From positions 659,920-723,919 of the forward strand of contig JBAZNU010000001.1 of assembly GCA_041649015.1 (NCBI GenBank): 64,000 nucleotides of DNA, written 5' to 3'. The notes under the pieces are model-generated. The model worked only from the letters and a program-made list of their open reading frames with translations, was not told where the DNA came from and did no database searches. A program made the position numbers and the translations under genes. Below are positions 17,091 to 25,536 of the stretch, one piece after another. The first letter of the stretch is position 1. Each line of letters opens with the position of its first letter. The stretch is from Ignavibacteria bacterium (GTDB taxonomy: Bacteria; Bacteroidota; Ignavibacteria; Tepidaquicellales; Tepidaquicellaceae).

Positions 17091-18226
17091 TGGAAAATAA
17101 GATGGTACATTCAGTAACAGCGATATTTGATACACCGGATGAAATAATACATGCATCGAAGGAGACTGTAAAAGCAGGATACAAAAAATTTGATACTAAC
17201 ACTCCTTACCCTGTACACGGGATTGAGAGGGCAATGGGTATTGGTTCTTCTTATCTTGGCTTTTTCACATTGTTTCTCGGACTTTCGGGTGCTGCTTTTG
17301 CATTTGCTTTTATATACTGGGTATCTGCGATAGACTATCCTCTTATAATTGGAGGCAAGCCGTTCTTTTCATGGCCTGCGTTTGTGCCGGTGACGTTTGA
17401 AGTAACGGTCTTGTCGGCAGCTGTTGGAACTGTTCTAACGATGATAGCATTGTTCTTTAAATTTCCGAACAACTCACATGCACTTCATGATACATCATAT
17501 ATGAAGAAAGTTTCTTCCGACAAGTTCGGATTATGCATAGTTTCAATAGATAAGAATTTTGAAGAAACAAAAGTTAAAGACTTTCTCATAAGTATAGGCG
17601 GCAAGGATGTTGAAACGGTTTATTATCCGGAAAAGAAAACAATAAATCCTTTTGACCCTAAGTTTATAATGCTGCTTATTTTGATAGCAGTGGTTGTTTC
17701 GGGCGGTACATACTTTATGCTGAATAAGCTCCTGTTTATGGAGCCTTTTACATGGATGGCAGTACAGGACAGGCTTGACCCACAATCGAAAAACATAATG
17801 TTTACGGATGGTTTTGGAATGCGCATGCCTGTTGAAGGGACTGTATCCCGCGGGCATCTTCCTTATGAGTTCAAAGGCCTACCGGATTCGGCAGTTAAGG
17901 TTATTCCGAATCCGCTTATATTTTCAAAAGAGGTAGTTGCCAAAGGAAAAGAAAAGTTTGATACTTTCTGCAGCCCGTGTCATGGCTATTATGGCAAGGG
18001 TGACAGCAGGCTCAACGGACAGTTTCCGAATCCGCCAACGCTTCACAGCGATAAGGTTAGAAACTGGCAGGATGCGAATATATATCATGTAATTTTCAAC
18101 GGACAGAATGCAATGCCTTCTTATGCGAAACAATTAACGACAGAGGAGGGCTGGTCGATTGTTCATTATATAAGGGTGCTGCAACGCTCGCAGAATGCTT
18201 TGGACGCTGATGTAGAAGGCAAGTGA
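17090..18226 (+). CDS. actDE: Fused ACIII subunits ActD-ActE (DUF3341 plus cytochrome c)
   Basis: 378 residues combining two usually separate subunits. Residues 1 to about 175 match ActD (DUF3341): a cytoplasmic domain (VTAIFDTPDEI), two transmembrane helices (about 55-82 and 100-125) and a short soluble part. A third helix near 196-215 leads into a periplasmic monohaem cytochrome c domain corresponding to ActE, with CSPCH at 294-298 and a C-terminal Met (NAMPSY) as likely axial ligand. The frame is continuous, so this is a genuine fusion and not a frameshift artefact. The start overlaps the actC stop by one base. It is followed by a 190-bp spacer holding 41-bp tandem repeats before actF. Confidence 0.92.
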   Translation: MENKMVHSVTAIFDTPDEIIHASKETVKAGYKKFDTNTPYPVHGIERAMGIGSSYLGFFTLFLGLSGAAFAFAFIYWVSAIDYPLIIGGKPFFSWPAFVPVTFEVTVLSAAVGTVLTMIALFFKFPNNSHALHDTSYMKKVSSDKFGLCIVSIDKNFEETKVKDFLISIGGKDVETVYYPEKKTINPFDPKFIMLLILIAVVVSGGTYFMLNKLLFMEPFTWMAVQDRLDPQSKNIMFTDGFGMRMPVEGTVSRGHLPYEFKGLPDSAVKVIPNPLIFSKEVVAKGKEKFDTFCSPCHGYYGKGDSRLNGQFPNPPTLHSDKVRNWQDANIYHVIFNGQNAMPSYAKQLTTEEGWSIVHYIRVLQRSQNALDADVEGK

Positions 18227-18236
18227 AAAGATAGCT

Positions 18237-18360
18237 GATCCGCCCATCAAGACGGCGGACGCATAGAGCGCGTAGTTGATCCGCCCAGCAAGACGGCGGA
18301 CGCATAGAGCGCGTAGTTGATCCGCCACGGCCTGCCTAGGCAGGCATAGAACGCATAGTT
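18237..18360. repeat. 41-bp tandem repeats between actDE and actF, ending in a palindrome
   Basis: gatccgcccatcaagacggc followed by ggacgcatagagcgcgtagtt starts at 18237 and repeats at 18278 and, truncated, at 18319, an exact 41-base period. The third copy is interrupted by the perfect 14-bp palindrome cctgcctaggcagg (18331-18344) and resumes with agaacgcatagtt. This inserts about 120 bp of non-coding repeat inside an otherwise tightly packed operon. Confidence 0.85.
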
Positions 18361-18415
18361 GGTAGTTGGTAGTTGATAATTAATTGTTGATAAAAAATTT
18401 AAACATATATAGTTA

Positions 18416-19582
18416 ATGGTTTACGAAAAGAAAGAGTTACCGGATAAAGTACAGAAGATAGGGTTTCTGCTTACGGGGATAGGGCTTGTCCTTGTTTTGG
18501 TCTCGTATTTTATAAACCCGGCACGAGAGGCATTTAATAATATAATAGGCCTTATGTTCTTCGGAAGTATAGCAATAGGGGCACTTGTACTTGTTGCGCT
18601 AGAATATCTTTCGGGTGCGGTTTGGAGCACACCATTCCGGAGAGTAAGCGAATTTATTGCTTCGTCGCTGCCGATAATGCTTTTGTTCGCAATACCGCTT
18701 TTCTTCATGATGCATACTTTGTTCCACTGGACGCATACAGAGGTAGTGGAAACAGATGCAATACTTTCAGGAAAGACGCCTTATCTGAATATTCCGTTTT
18801 TTATCGGCAGAACTATAGGTGTTGTTGCACTGTTTTACGTATTCTATCTTGTGTTTGTGAGAAACTCAACGAAGCAAGATACAACAAAAGACCAGAAGTT
18901 AACCAAAACAAACGTAAAGCTATCCGCGGTGTTTATGTTTTTTGCAGGAATCGGATTAACCGTTCTTGCAGTTGACTGGATGATGTCACTGGAGCCGCAC
19001 TGGTTTTCAACAATATTCGGAATTTATTTTATTTCCGCGACACTTCTTGCAGGGCTTGCGGCAACGACATTTACAGCTGTTTCCCTGAATGAGGGAGGAT
19101 ATCTTGTTAAAGGACTTACTCAAGACCATTACTATTCGTTAGGTGCTTTGATGTTTGCGATTACAAACTTCTGGGCATACATTGCATTCAGCCAGTTTCT
19201 GCTAATATGGTATGCAAATATTCCCGAAGAAACATACTGGTTTGTAGCACGCTGGGAAGGCGGCTGGGGATTCGTATCGGTTCTGCTGATGATAGCACGT
19301 TTTGCGATACCGTATGCTGCACTGCTTTCACAGCCATCAAAATCAGATCCGAAAAATCTGCAGAGAGTGTCGATATTTATTCTGTTCGCACACTTTATCG
19401 ACCTGTACTGGCTTGTTATGCCTACGTTCAGCAAGACTATAGTATTCGGGTTTTATGAGATTGGATTCCCTATACTTTCCATAGGAATAATCATGCTCGT
19501 ATTTTATGCACAGGCAAAGAAAAAGAACCTTGCACCGATTGGCGACCCGAAACTGCAAAGAGGAATAGATTTTCATTTGTAA
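18416..19582 (+). CDS. actF: ACIII integral membrane subunit ActF
   Basis: A 388-residue membrane protein with about ten hydrophobic helices, the last act gene. Recognisable ActF/quinol:cytochrome c reductase segments include FHWTHTE, DWMMSLEPHWFSTIFG, ITNFWAYIAFSQFLLIWYANIPEE and FAHFIDLYWLVMPTF. It forms the second large membrane module of alternative complex III, related to ActC. It is separated from actDE by a repeat-bearing spacer but follows in the same direction. No terminator is seen in that spacer, so co-transcription is likely. The start is the ATG right before VYEKKELPDKV. Confidence 0.93.
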   Translation: MVYEKKELPDKVQKIGFLLTGIGLVLVLVSYFINPAREAFNNIIGLMFFGSIAIGALVLVALEYLSGAVWSTPFRRVSEFIASSLPIMLLFAIPLFFMMHTLFHWTHTEVVETDAILSGKTPYLNIPFFIGRTIGVVALFYVFYLVFVRNSTKQDTTKDQKLTKTNVKLSAVFMFFAGIGLTVLAVDWMMSLEPHWFSTIFGIYFISATLLAGLAATTFTAVSLNEGGYLVKGLTQDHYYSLGALMFAITNFWAYIAFSQFLLIWYANIPEETYWFVARWEGGWGFVSVLLMIARFAIPYAALLSQPSKSDPKNLQRVSIFILFAHFIDLYWLVMPTFSKTIVFGFYEIGFPILSIGIIMLVFYAQAKKKNLAPIGDPKLQRGIDFHL

Positions 19583-19588
19583 TATATC

Positions 19589-19628
19589 CGCAAGCAAGAT
19601 GTAAGCCGCGGCGCATCTTCGACTTGCG
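19589..19628. repeat. Imperfect palindrome between actF and the cytochrome c gene
   Basis: cgcaagcaagatg (19589-19601) can pair with catcttcgacttgcg (19614-19628), allowing a small bulge, around a GC-rich loop. There is no T run after it, so it looks like a REP-type hairpin or an mRNA-processing/stability element rather than a terminator. Confidence 0.5.
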
Positions 19629-19658
19629 TTACACTAAAAAATAAAAAGCTTATAAAAT

Positions 19659-20597
19659 ATGATTGGCGAAAACGACAATATAAATCTCGAGGTAAACGAC
19701 AAGAAGAAAACCCTTCTCGGATTTTATGGTTTATTCTATGTTATGCTGCTTGTAATAATTGTAGTGATTGGATATTCTTATCTGGGAAAGCTTGAGTATT
19801 TTTCAAGAGAAAGTTTAACACCTTCTTCGCTCACAAAGGATTCGGCAGCAGTAACGACTGCAGATCTGCCTATAGTGAAAGGGTCTATAAGCGCACCGGT
19901 TGACCTTGCAAAAGAGATTGTTTCAACACCTGAGAAAATTGCAAAGGGAAAGACATTGTTCGATGCTAATTGTGTGAGCTGTCATGGTACTGAAGGAAAA
20001 GGTGACGGAGCGGCAGGAAAAACGCTCAATCCACCACCCAGAAATTTTCACGACTTAAACGGCTGGACAAACGGAGCGACTTTTTCGAGTATGTATAAAA
20101 CTTTACAGGAAGGCATCACCGCAAGGGGAATGGCGTCGTACAACAATCTAAAGCCCGAAGAAAGAATCGATATAATACTTTATATAAGAACTTTTTTACC
20201 GAACTATCCAGCGATAGACCAGAAGGAAATGGCCACGGTAGATGCTGCATACAGTCTCACAAAAGGTTTTAAACTACCTAACCAGATACCGGTAAAGATG
20301 GCAGAGGAAAAACTTCTGGATGAAAAGAAAGAAACATTAACAAAAATAGAAAATGTTGTAAACACAATCAGCAGCGATAATAGCAGCGGTGCGGTTATAT
20401 TCAAAAGGATGAGTTTTGACGTTAAACGTTCGGTTTCTTCAATGGCAGGAAACATGAAATGGAATGAAAATGAAAATGCATTTGTTAAGTTTGTTACATT
20501 ACACCCTTTATCAAAGGGTTTCAATGCGTCTTTAAATCTCACTCCAGAAGAATGGAGCGCAGCTTTTCAGTATGCAAAAAACATGTTTTCAAAATAG
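19659..20597 (+). CDS. Membrane-anchored monohaem cytochrome c
   Basis: 312 residues with one N-terminal transmembrane helix (about 20-43) and a periplasmic cytochrome c domain with CVSCH at 105-109, preceded by KGKTLFDANC and followed by GTEGKGDG. GMASYNNL supplies a probable Met ligand. The region after about 190 has no recognised domain and looks mostly helical. Lying between alternative complex III and the oxidase genes, it is the natural electron carrier between the two complexes, or a tethered subunit. The stop codon is directly followed by the SCO gene start with no gap. Function beyond electron transfer is inferred from position. Confidence 0.82.
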   Translation: MIGENDNINLEVNDKKKTLLGFYGLFYVMLLVIIVVIGYSYLGKLEYFSRESLTPSSLTKDSAAVTTADLPIVKGSISAPVDLAKEIVSTPEKIAKGKTLFDANCVSCHGTEGKGDGAAGKTLNPPPRNFHDLNGWTNGATFSSMYKTLQEGITARGMASYNNLKPEERIDIILYIRTFLPNYPAIDQKEMATVDAAYSLTKGFKLPNQIPVKMAEEKLLDEKKETLTKIENVVNTISSDNSSGAVIFKRMSFDVKRSVSSMAGNMKWNENENAFVKFVTLHPLSKGFNASLNLTPEEWSAAFQYAKNMFSK

Positions 20598-21359
20598 ATG
20601 AAGAAATATTTATTCATAATATTATTATTAACTTTATCGCTTGGCGCAGGTGCCGACGACAAAAAATCACAGGTTGGTCTTGACGAAAAACTGGGACAGA
20701 ACATTCCGATGAATTTGTCTTTGCTGGATGAATACGGCAAGCCTGTTAAACTAAGCGAGCTGACAGAAAGTAAACCGTTTGCCCTTACGCTTGTTTATTA
20801 CAGGTGTCCGGGGATATGCAGTCCGCTGCTGACAGGATTAGCAAAAGTGGTTGATTTGTCTGATTTAACACCGGGAAAAGATTACAAAATTATAACGGTC
20901 AGTTTTGACCCAACAGAAACATATTTAACAGGCAGCGAGAAGAAGAAGAATTATTTTGAACAGCTTACCAAGAAGAAGCTTGAAAACAGCGACTGGAGAT
21001 TTCTTACAGCCGACAGTGCCACCATTGCTCAGTTAACAGACGCAGTCGGATTCAGGTACATAAAGCAGGATAATGAATTTATTCATTCGGCGGTGGTTAC
21101 CTTGCTTTCACCAGAGGGTAAGATCACAAGATATCTTAATGGAACCGATTTTCTTCCGATGGATTTCAAACTCGGAATTATCGAAGCATCTGAAGGAAGG
21201 GTTGGGTCGACTATTTCAAAGATAGTAAGCCTGTGTTATAGTTATGACGCCGAAGGAAAACAATACGTACTGAACATTACACGCGTTGCAGGCGGCGGAA
21301 TGGTTTTATTACTCGGAGTTTTTGTGGTTATATTAATAGTAAAGAAAAAGAAAAATTAA
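20598..21359 (+). CDS. SCO1/SenC family copper chaperone for cytochrome oxidase
   Basis: A 253-residue protein of thioredoxin fold. It has a signal peptide (about 1-19) and the copper-binding CPGIC motif (Cys70, Cys74) with the third ligand His163 in FIHSAVV, the full SCO set. Unusually for the family, it ends in a C-terminal hydrophobic helix (about 230-250) followed by KKKKN, which would anchor it from the C-terminal end. SCO proteins deliver copper to the CuA centre of oxidase subunit II. The gene sits right before ctaD, with its start immediately after the preceding stop codon. Confidence 0.92.
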   Translation: MKKYLFIILLLTLSLGAGADDKKSQVGLDEKLGQNIPMNLSLLDEYGKPVKLSELTESKPFALTLVYYRCPGICSPLLTGLAKVVDLSDLTPGKDYKIITVSFDPTETYLTGSEKKKNYFEQLTKKKLENSDWRFLTADSATIAQLTDAVGFRYIKQDNEFIHSAVVTLLSPEGKITRYLNGTDFLPMDFKLGIIEASEGRVGSTISKIVSLCYSYDAEGKQYVLNITRVAGGGMVLLLGVFVVILIVKKKKN

Positions 21360-21368
21360 ATATACTTA

Positions 21369-22988
21369 ATGAACGACGTTTCTTATTTAAAATACCAAGG
21401 TAAATATAAAGGTCTGTTAGGATGGATTCTTTCTACTGACCATAAGCGGATTGCTATTCTTTATCTTGTGGCAATAATGGTTTTCTTTCTTGTTGCTATG
21501 ACTTTCGGATTCCTTATGAGGTTCGAAATGTTATCGATGGGAAAAACAATCATTGACCCGCAAACTTATAATGCTTTGTTTACACTGCATGGGGTAATAA
21601 TGATATTCCTGTTTATAATTCCCGGAATTCCTGCGGTGTTTGGCAACTTTTTTCTTCCGATTATGCTGGGAGCAAAGGATGTATCATTTCCCAGATTAAA
21701 TCTGCTTTCGTGGTATTTTTACATTTTTGGTGCGTTTCTGGTGCTCATTTCTTTGTTTGTTGGCGGAGGACCGATAGATACAGGATGGACTTTCTACGTT
21801 CCTTACAGTCTTCGTACTCAGGCAAATGTTTCTCTTGCGGTATTTGCTGCGTTTGTCCTGGGTTTTTCATCAATATTAACCGGATTGAATTTTATTGTTA
21901 CAATTCACAGGATGAGATGTCCGGGTATGGGATGGTTTAAGATGCCGTTGTTTGCATGGGGGCTTTACTCGACATCATGGATTCAGGTTCTCGCTACTCC
22001 TGTTCTTGGCATTACATTGTTATTAATAATATTAGAAAGAGTATTTGGCGTTGGAATATTTGACCCTGCTCTCGGCGGTGATCCTTTATTATATCAACAT
22101 CTATTCTGGATATATTCGCACCCGGCAGTATATATTATGATATTACCTGCAATGGGTCTTGTCTCTGAAATCATACCGACATTTTCAAGGAAAGATATAT
22201 TTGGTTACGGACCGATTGCAATGTCATCACTTGCCATTGCGTTCGTTGGTTATCTTGTCTGGGGACATCATATGTTTTCAAGCGGAATAAGCGATACATC
22301 GAGAGCAATATTCTCCTTTTTGACATTTGTTGTTGCCATACCAACGGGTATTAAAGTTTTTAACTGGGTTGCAACGATGTATAAAGGTTCTATAGATGCC
22401 CGCGCTCCGTTTCTGTTTGTTGTCGCGTTTATTTTTATTTTTTCAATAGGAGGATTAACGGGTCTTGTGCTGGGGTCGTTAAACACTGATATACATTTAA
22501 CCGATACATATTTTGTGGTTGCACATTTTCACTATGTCATGTTTGGCGGCATGGGTCTGCTGTTTTTTGCGGGATTTCATTATTGGTTTCCCAAAATGTT
22601 TGGAAAAATGTACAATGAAAAAGTTGCAAAATTAGGCACGTTAATTTTTGTGATAGGATTTAACACGCTTTACTTTCCGATGTTTATAATGGGATATTTG
22701 GGTATGCCGAGAAGGTATTACGATTATTTACCCGAATATAAAATATATCATATTATTTCTACTGTAGGTTCATGGATTTTAATTCTTGGAATTTTAATTC
22801 TAATTATCAATCTTTTAAAAGCTCTTCTGAGCAAGGAAAAAACGACGGAAATAAATCCCTGGGGAGGCACAACGCTTGAGTGGACGGTTCCTTCACCACC
22901 CCCGCTTGAAAATTTTGATGAGATACCAACCGTGACACACGGACCATATTACAGAGATAATTTAATTAAACCGGAGAAAAGTCATTAA
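21369..22988 (+). CDS. ctaD: Cytochrome c oxidase subunit I, A2-type
   Basis: A 539-residue catalytic subunit with about twelve membrane helices that reduces O2 to water and pumps protons. Haem and copper ligands are visible: His74 (TLHGVIM), His251 and the cross-linked Tyr255 in YSHPAVY, the His pair 300-301 (WGHHMF), and His386 and His388 (VVAHFHYV). Position 253 is Ala rather than the Glu of A1-type enzymes, and the YS pair just before HP is the mark of the A2 subtype of haem-copper oxidases. It is preceded by SCO and followed 2 bases later by ctaE. Only ctaB, not ctaA, is found in this operon, so haem A synthesis must be completed elsewhere if haem A is used. Confidence 0.96.
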   Translation: MNDVSYLKYQGKYKGLLGWILSTDHKRIAILYLVAIMVFFLVAMTFGFLMRFEMLSMGKTIIDPQTYNALFTLHGVIMIFLFIIPGIPAVFGNFFLPIMLGAKDVSFPRLNLLSWYFYIFGAFLVLISLFVGGGPIDTGWTFYVPYSLRTQANVSLAVFAAFVLGFSSILTGLNFIVTIHRMRCPGMGWFKMPLFAWGLYSTSWIQVLATPVLGITLLLIILERVFGVGIFDPALGGDPLLYQHLFWIYSHPAVYIMILPAMGLVSEIIPTFSRKDIFGYGPIAMSSLAIAFVGYLVWGHHMFSSGISDTSRAIFSFLTFVVAIPTGIKVFNWVATMYKGSIDARAPFLFVVAFIFIFSIGGLTGLVLGSLNTDIHLTDTYFVVAHFHYVMFGGMGLLFFAGFHYWFPKMFGKMYNEKVAKLGTLIFVIGFNTLYFPMFIMGYLGMPRRYYDYLPEYKIYHIISTVGSWILILGILILIINLLKALLSKEKTTEINPWGGTTLEWTVPSPPPLENFDEIPTVTHGPYYRDNLIKPEKSH

Positions 22989-22990
22989 TT

Positions 22991-23608
22991 ATGAGTAACG
23001 AAACAGCCGTAGCTCACGTCCATAGAGACGACGAAGGCTCTAAAATGGGAATGTGGCTCTTTTTGTTGACAGAGCTTCTTCTTTTTGGGGGCATGTTCCT
23101 TCTGTATGCATCTTACAGATTCATGTACCCTGACGCGTTTAAAGTAGCCGCAATGAACTTAGATACACTTATCGGAGCGGTTAATACAATCTTGCTGCTG
23201 ACAAGCAGTCTAACGGTTGTTATTGCAATCATAGCATTAAGAAGAAACCAAAAAACCTTTAGCATATATATGCTGATGTTCACGGTTGTCGCAGGCGGTG
23301 CATTCCTGGTAAACAAATATTTTGAATGGAGTGCTAAATTCCATCACGGCATTTATCCTAAAGGACCTGCAATGGCTGATATGTCAGACGGGGAAAATAT
23401 TTTCTTTGGGCTTTACTATGTTATGACAGGGCTCCATGCTTTGCATATTGTGGTCGGACTTGTCTTCATTCTTTTTATGGTCTATTTTATAAAAAAAGAT
23501 AAACAAACAGCAGACAACAACCAAAGACTTGAAAACGCCGGTCTTTACTGGCATCTGGTTGATATAATTTGGATATTTTTATTTCCGTTATTTTACTTAA
23601 TTCATTAA
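22991..23608 (+). CDS. ctaE: Cytochrome c oxidase subunit III
   Basis: A 205-residue, five-helix subunit III protein. Family landmarks are GMWLFLLTELLLFGGMF near the N-terminus, EWSAKF, and the C-terminal GLHALHIVVGL and WHLVDIIWIFLFPLFYL segments. It stabilises subunit I and its proton uptake. It begins 2 bases after the ctaD stop and is followed 9 bases later by the subunit IV gene. Confidence 0.95.
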   Translation: MSNETAVAHVHRDDEGSKMGMWLFLLTELLLFGGMFLLYASYRFMYPDAFKVAAMNLDTLIGAVNTILLLTSSLTVVIAIIALRRNQKTFSIYMLMFTVVAGGAFLVNKYFEWSAKFHHGIYPKGPAMADMSDGENIFFGLYYVMTGLHALHIVVGLVFILFMVYFIKKDKQTADNNQRLENAGLYWHLVDIIWIFLFPLFYLIH

Positions 23609-23617
23609 TAAAAGATT

Positions 23618-23926
23618 ATGAGCGAACATCATTCAAACGCACATCACGAACACCTTGGATACGGGCTGTACATACTCGTTTGGGCAGGACTTGTTGGTCT
23701 TACTACTATTACGGTTGCAGTTGCGGGATTTAATCTTGCAAGCCTTACTATTGTCGTAGCAATAGGAATTGCAATAGTGAAATCACTACTTGTGACAAAC
23801 TATTTTATGCATGTAAGAACAGATTCGGGAGTGTTCAAGGTGTTTATATTTGTATGTCTTGCAACCTTTATTGTAATGATTGTGCTTACGTTTTTTGACT
23901 TAACTTACAGATTTCCTTTAAAATGA
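23618..23926 (+). CDS. ctaF: Cytochrome c oxidase subunit IV-like protein
   Basis: 102 residues with a His-rich N-terminus (EHHSNAHHEHLG) and three hydrophobic helices. The segment VKSLLVTNYFMHVR is characteristic of prokaryotic subunit IV (COX4 pro / CtaF). The gene overlaps the subunit II gene by four bases (ATGA), indicating coupling. Its precise role is structural and poorly defined in the family. Confidence 0.9.
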   Translation: MSEHHSNAHHEHLGYGLYILVWAGLVGLTTITVAVAGFNLASLTIVVAIGIAIVKSLLVTNYFMHVRTDSGVFKVFIFVCLATFIVMIVLTFFDLTYRFPLK

Positions 23927-24597
23927 AACCAAACATAGTTCAAAGCACTGATACAACCTTTATCATTATCGTAGGAATTTCAATATTCTTCCTGCTGATA
24001 ATTACCGTTGCAATGTTCTATTTTATGTATAAGTTCAGCAGAAAAAGAAATCCTGTTGCAACCGATATTACAGGGAACACGTCGCTTGAAATACTCTGGA
24101 CGGTTATTCCAACAATACTTGTAATGGTTATGTTCTTTTACGGTTACGCGGGTTTCAAAGAAATGCGTAATGCTCCCGCTGATGCTATGACCGTTAAGGT
24201 AATGGGCAGAATGTGGGCATGGAGTTATGAATATGAAAACGGATTGAAAAGCGATACACTTTTTGTTCCGACAGGAAAACCGATTAAACTTGAACTCACA
24301 TCAGCTGACGTTACCCACAGTTTTTATATTCCGGCTTTCAGAATTAAAGAAGATGCAGTGCCGGGAAGAAAGAATTACATGTGGTTTGACCCGCAAAAAG
24401 ACGGTGATTATATTGTCGAATGTGCCGAATATTGCGGTCTGAGCCATGCTTATATGTTATCAAAAATATATTCAATACCAAAAGAAAAGTTTGATTTGTG
24501 GTACAATGCACCAAGAGTAAAAGAAGGAAGTGATACATCAAAAATAAAAACAGATTCTCTTAAAACAAACACCGATACAACGAAAACGAAACGATAA
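23923..24597 (+). CDS. ctaC: Cytochrome c oxidase subunit II with CuA site
   Basis: A 224-residue subunit II. Two N-terminal membrane helices (about 13-37 and 57-80) are followed by the cupredoxin domain. The CuA ligands are complete: His132 (VTHSFYIP), Cys167, Glu169, Cys171, His175 and Met178 in CAEYCGLSHAYM. It accepts electrons from cytochrome c. There is no fused cytochrome c domain, so this is not a caa3 enzyme; separate cytochromes in the operon must donate. The C-terminal tail is Thr/Lys-rich (KTDSLKTNTDTTKTKR). The order in the operon (I-III-IV-II) places this subunit last, directly before ctaB. Confidence 0.95.
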   Translation: MKPNIVQSTDTTFIIIVGISIFFLLIITVAMFYFMYKFSRKRNPVATDITGNTSLEILWTVIPTILVMVMFFYGYAGFKEMRNAPADAMTVKVMGRMWAWSYEYENGLKSDTLFVPTGKPIKLELTSADVTHSFYIPAFRIKEDAVPGRKNYMWFDPQKDGDYIVECAEYCGLSHAYMLSKIYSIPKEKFDLWYNAPRVKEGSDTSKIKTDSLKTNTDTTKTKR

Positions 24598-25536
24598 TTG
24601 AGCAATATAAATAAATATGACAGTAATACAGCGGTTGCAATAGAACAAACATTTTATTCTTTGTTTGTCTCGAAGATTTATATTTTGCTCGAGCTTGTTA
24701 AATTCAGGATCACCGTTCTCGTTTCGTTTACAACAGCTCTTGGTTATTTTCTTGCATCCGATAATCTTGGGTTTGGTTTTATTTATCCGGTAGTTGGCAT
24801 ATTTCTTCTCGCATGCAGTTCTGCAGCTCTTAATCAACTGCAGGAATCAAAAACCGATTTGCTTATGGAGAGAACAAAAACACGGCCTATACCATCGGGT
24901 AAAATTTCACGCGGCGGTGTCTTGTTAATATCAATAATTCTTTTCTTTTCGGGTAGCCTTCTTTTAATTCTAAAGACGAACATCGGCACATTGCTAATAG
25001 GGCTTCTGACATTTTACTGGTACAATGCGGTTTATACACCGCTCAAGAAAAAAACCGCACTTGCAATAATACCCGGCTCGCTTGTTGGAGCTCTGCCGCC
25101 TCTTTCGGGATGGCTTGCGGGCGGGGGTGACATTTTTGATATAAAAATTGGTGTCGTTGCTTTATACTTCTTTGTGTGGCAAATCCCGCATTTCTGGCTG
25201 CTGCTTTTGCTTTACGGAAGTGATTTTAAAAAAGGCGGATTTCCGGTACTTACAGATGTTTACAGTGAATCGTTTATAAGGGGAATTACATTTCTTCTGC
25301 TTGTGGCTACTGTTTTACTCGGAGTTTTAATTACATTTACAGGTTCGGGTTTTTACCTTGTCTCGAATATATTAATTTACATCTCATCTTTGCTTATGAT
25401 AACAGAGGCTTTTTCTTTTTATATGAAAAGCCGCTATGAAAGAAAAGATATCACAAAAACATTTGTTTCGATTAATCTTTATACACTTGCAATAATAACA
25501 ATACTTTCAGCTGATAAATTATTTTTCTTACTATGA
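24598..25536 (+). CDS. ctaB: Protohaem IX farnesyltransferase (haem O synthase)
   Basis: A 312-residue UbiA-type prenyltransferase that adds a farnesyl group to haem B to give haem O. The prenyl-diphosphate-binding motif is seen as NQLQESKTDLLMERTKTRP, and a second polar loop follows GSLVGALPPLSGW. About eight membrane helices follow a short cytoplasmic N-terminus. The start is TTG at 24598, directly after the ctaC stop; the first hydrophobic helix and EQTFYSLF fit this start. It overlaps the next gene by four bases (ATGA). No haem A synthase (ctaA) gene occurs in the window. Confidence 0.93.
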   Translation: MSNINKYDSNTAVAIEQTFYSLFVSKIYILLELVKFRITVLVSFTTALGYFLASDNLGFGFIYPVVGIFLLACSSAALNQLQESKTDLLMERTKTRPIPSGKISRGGVLLISIILFFSGSLLLILKTNIGTLLIGLLTFYWYNAVYTPLKKKTALAIIPGSLVGALPPLSGWLAGGGDIFDIKIGVVALYFFVWQIPHFWLLLLLYGSDFKKGGFPVLTDVYSESFIRGITFLLLVATVLLGVLITFTGSGFYLVSNILIYISSLLMITEAFSFYMKSRYERKDITKTFVSINLYTLAIITILSADKLFFLL

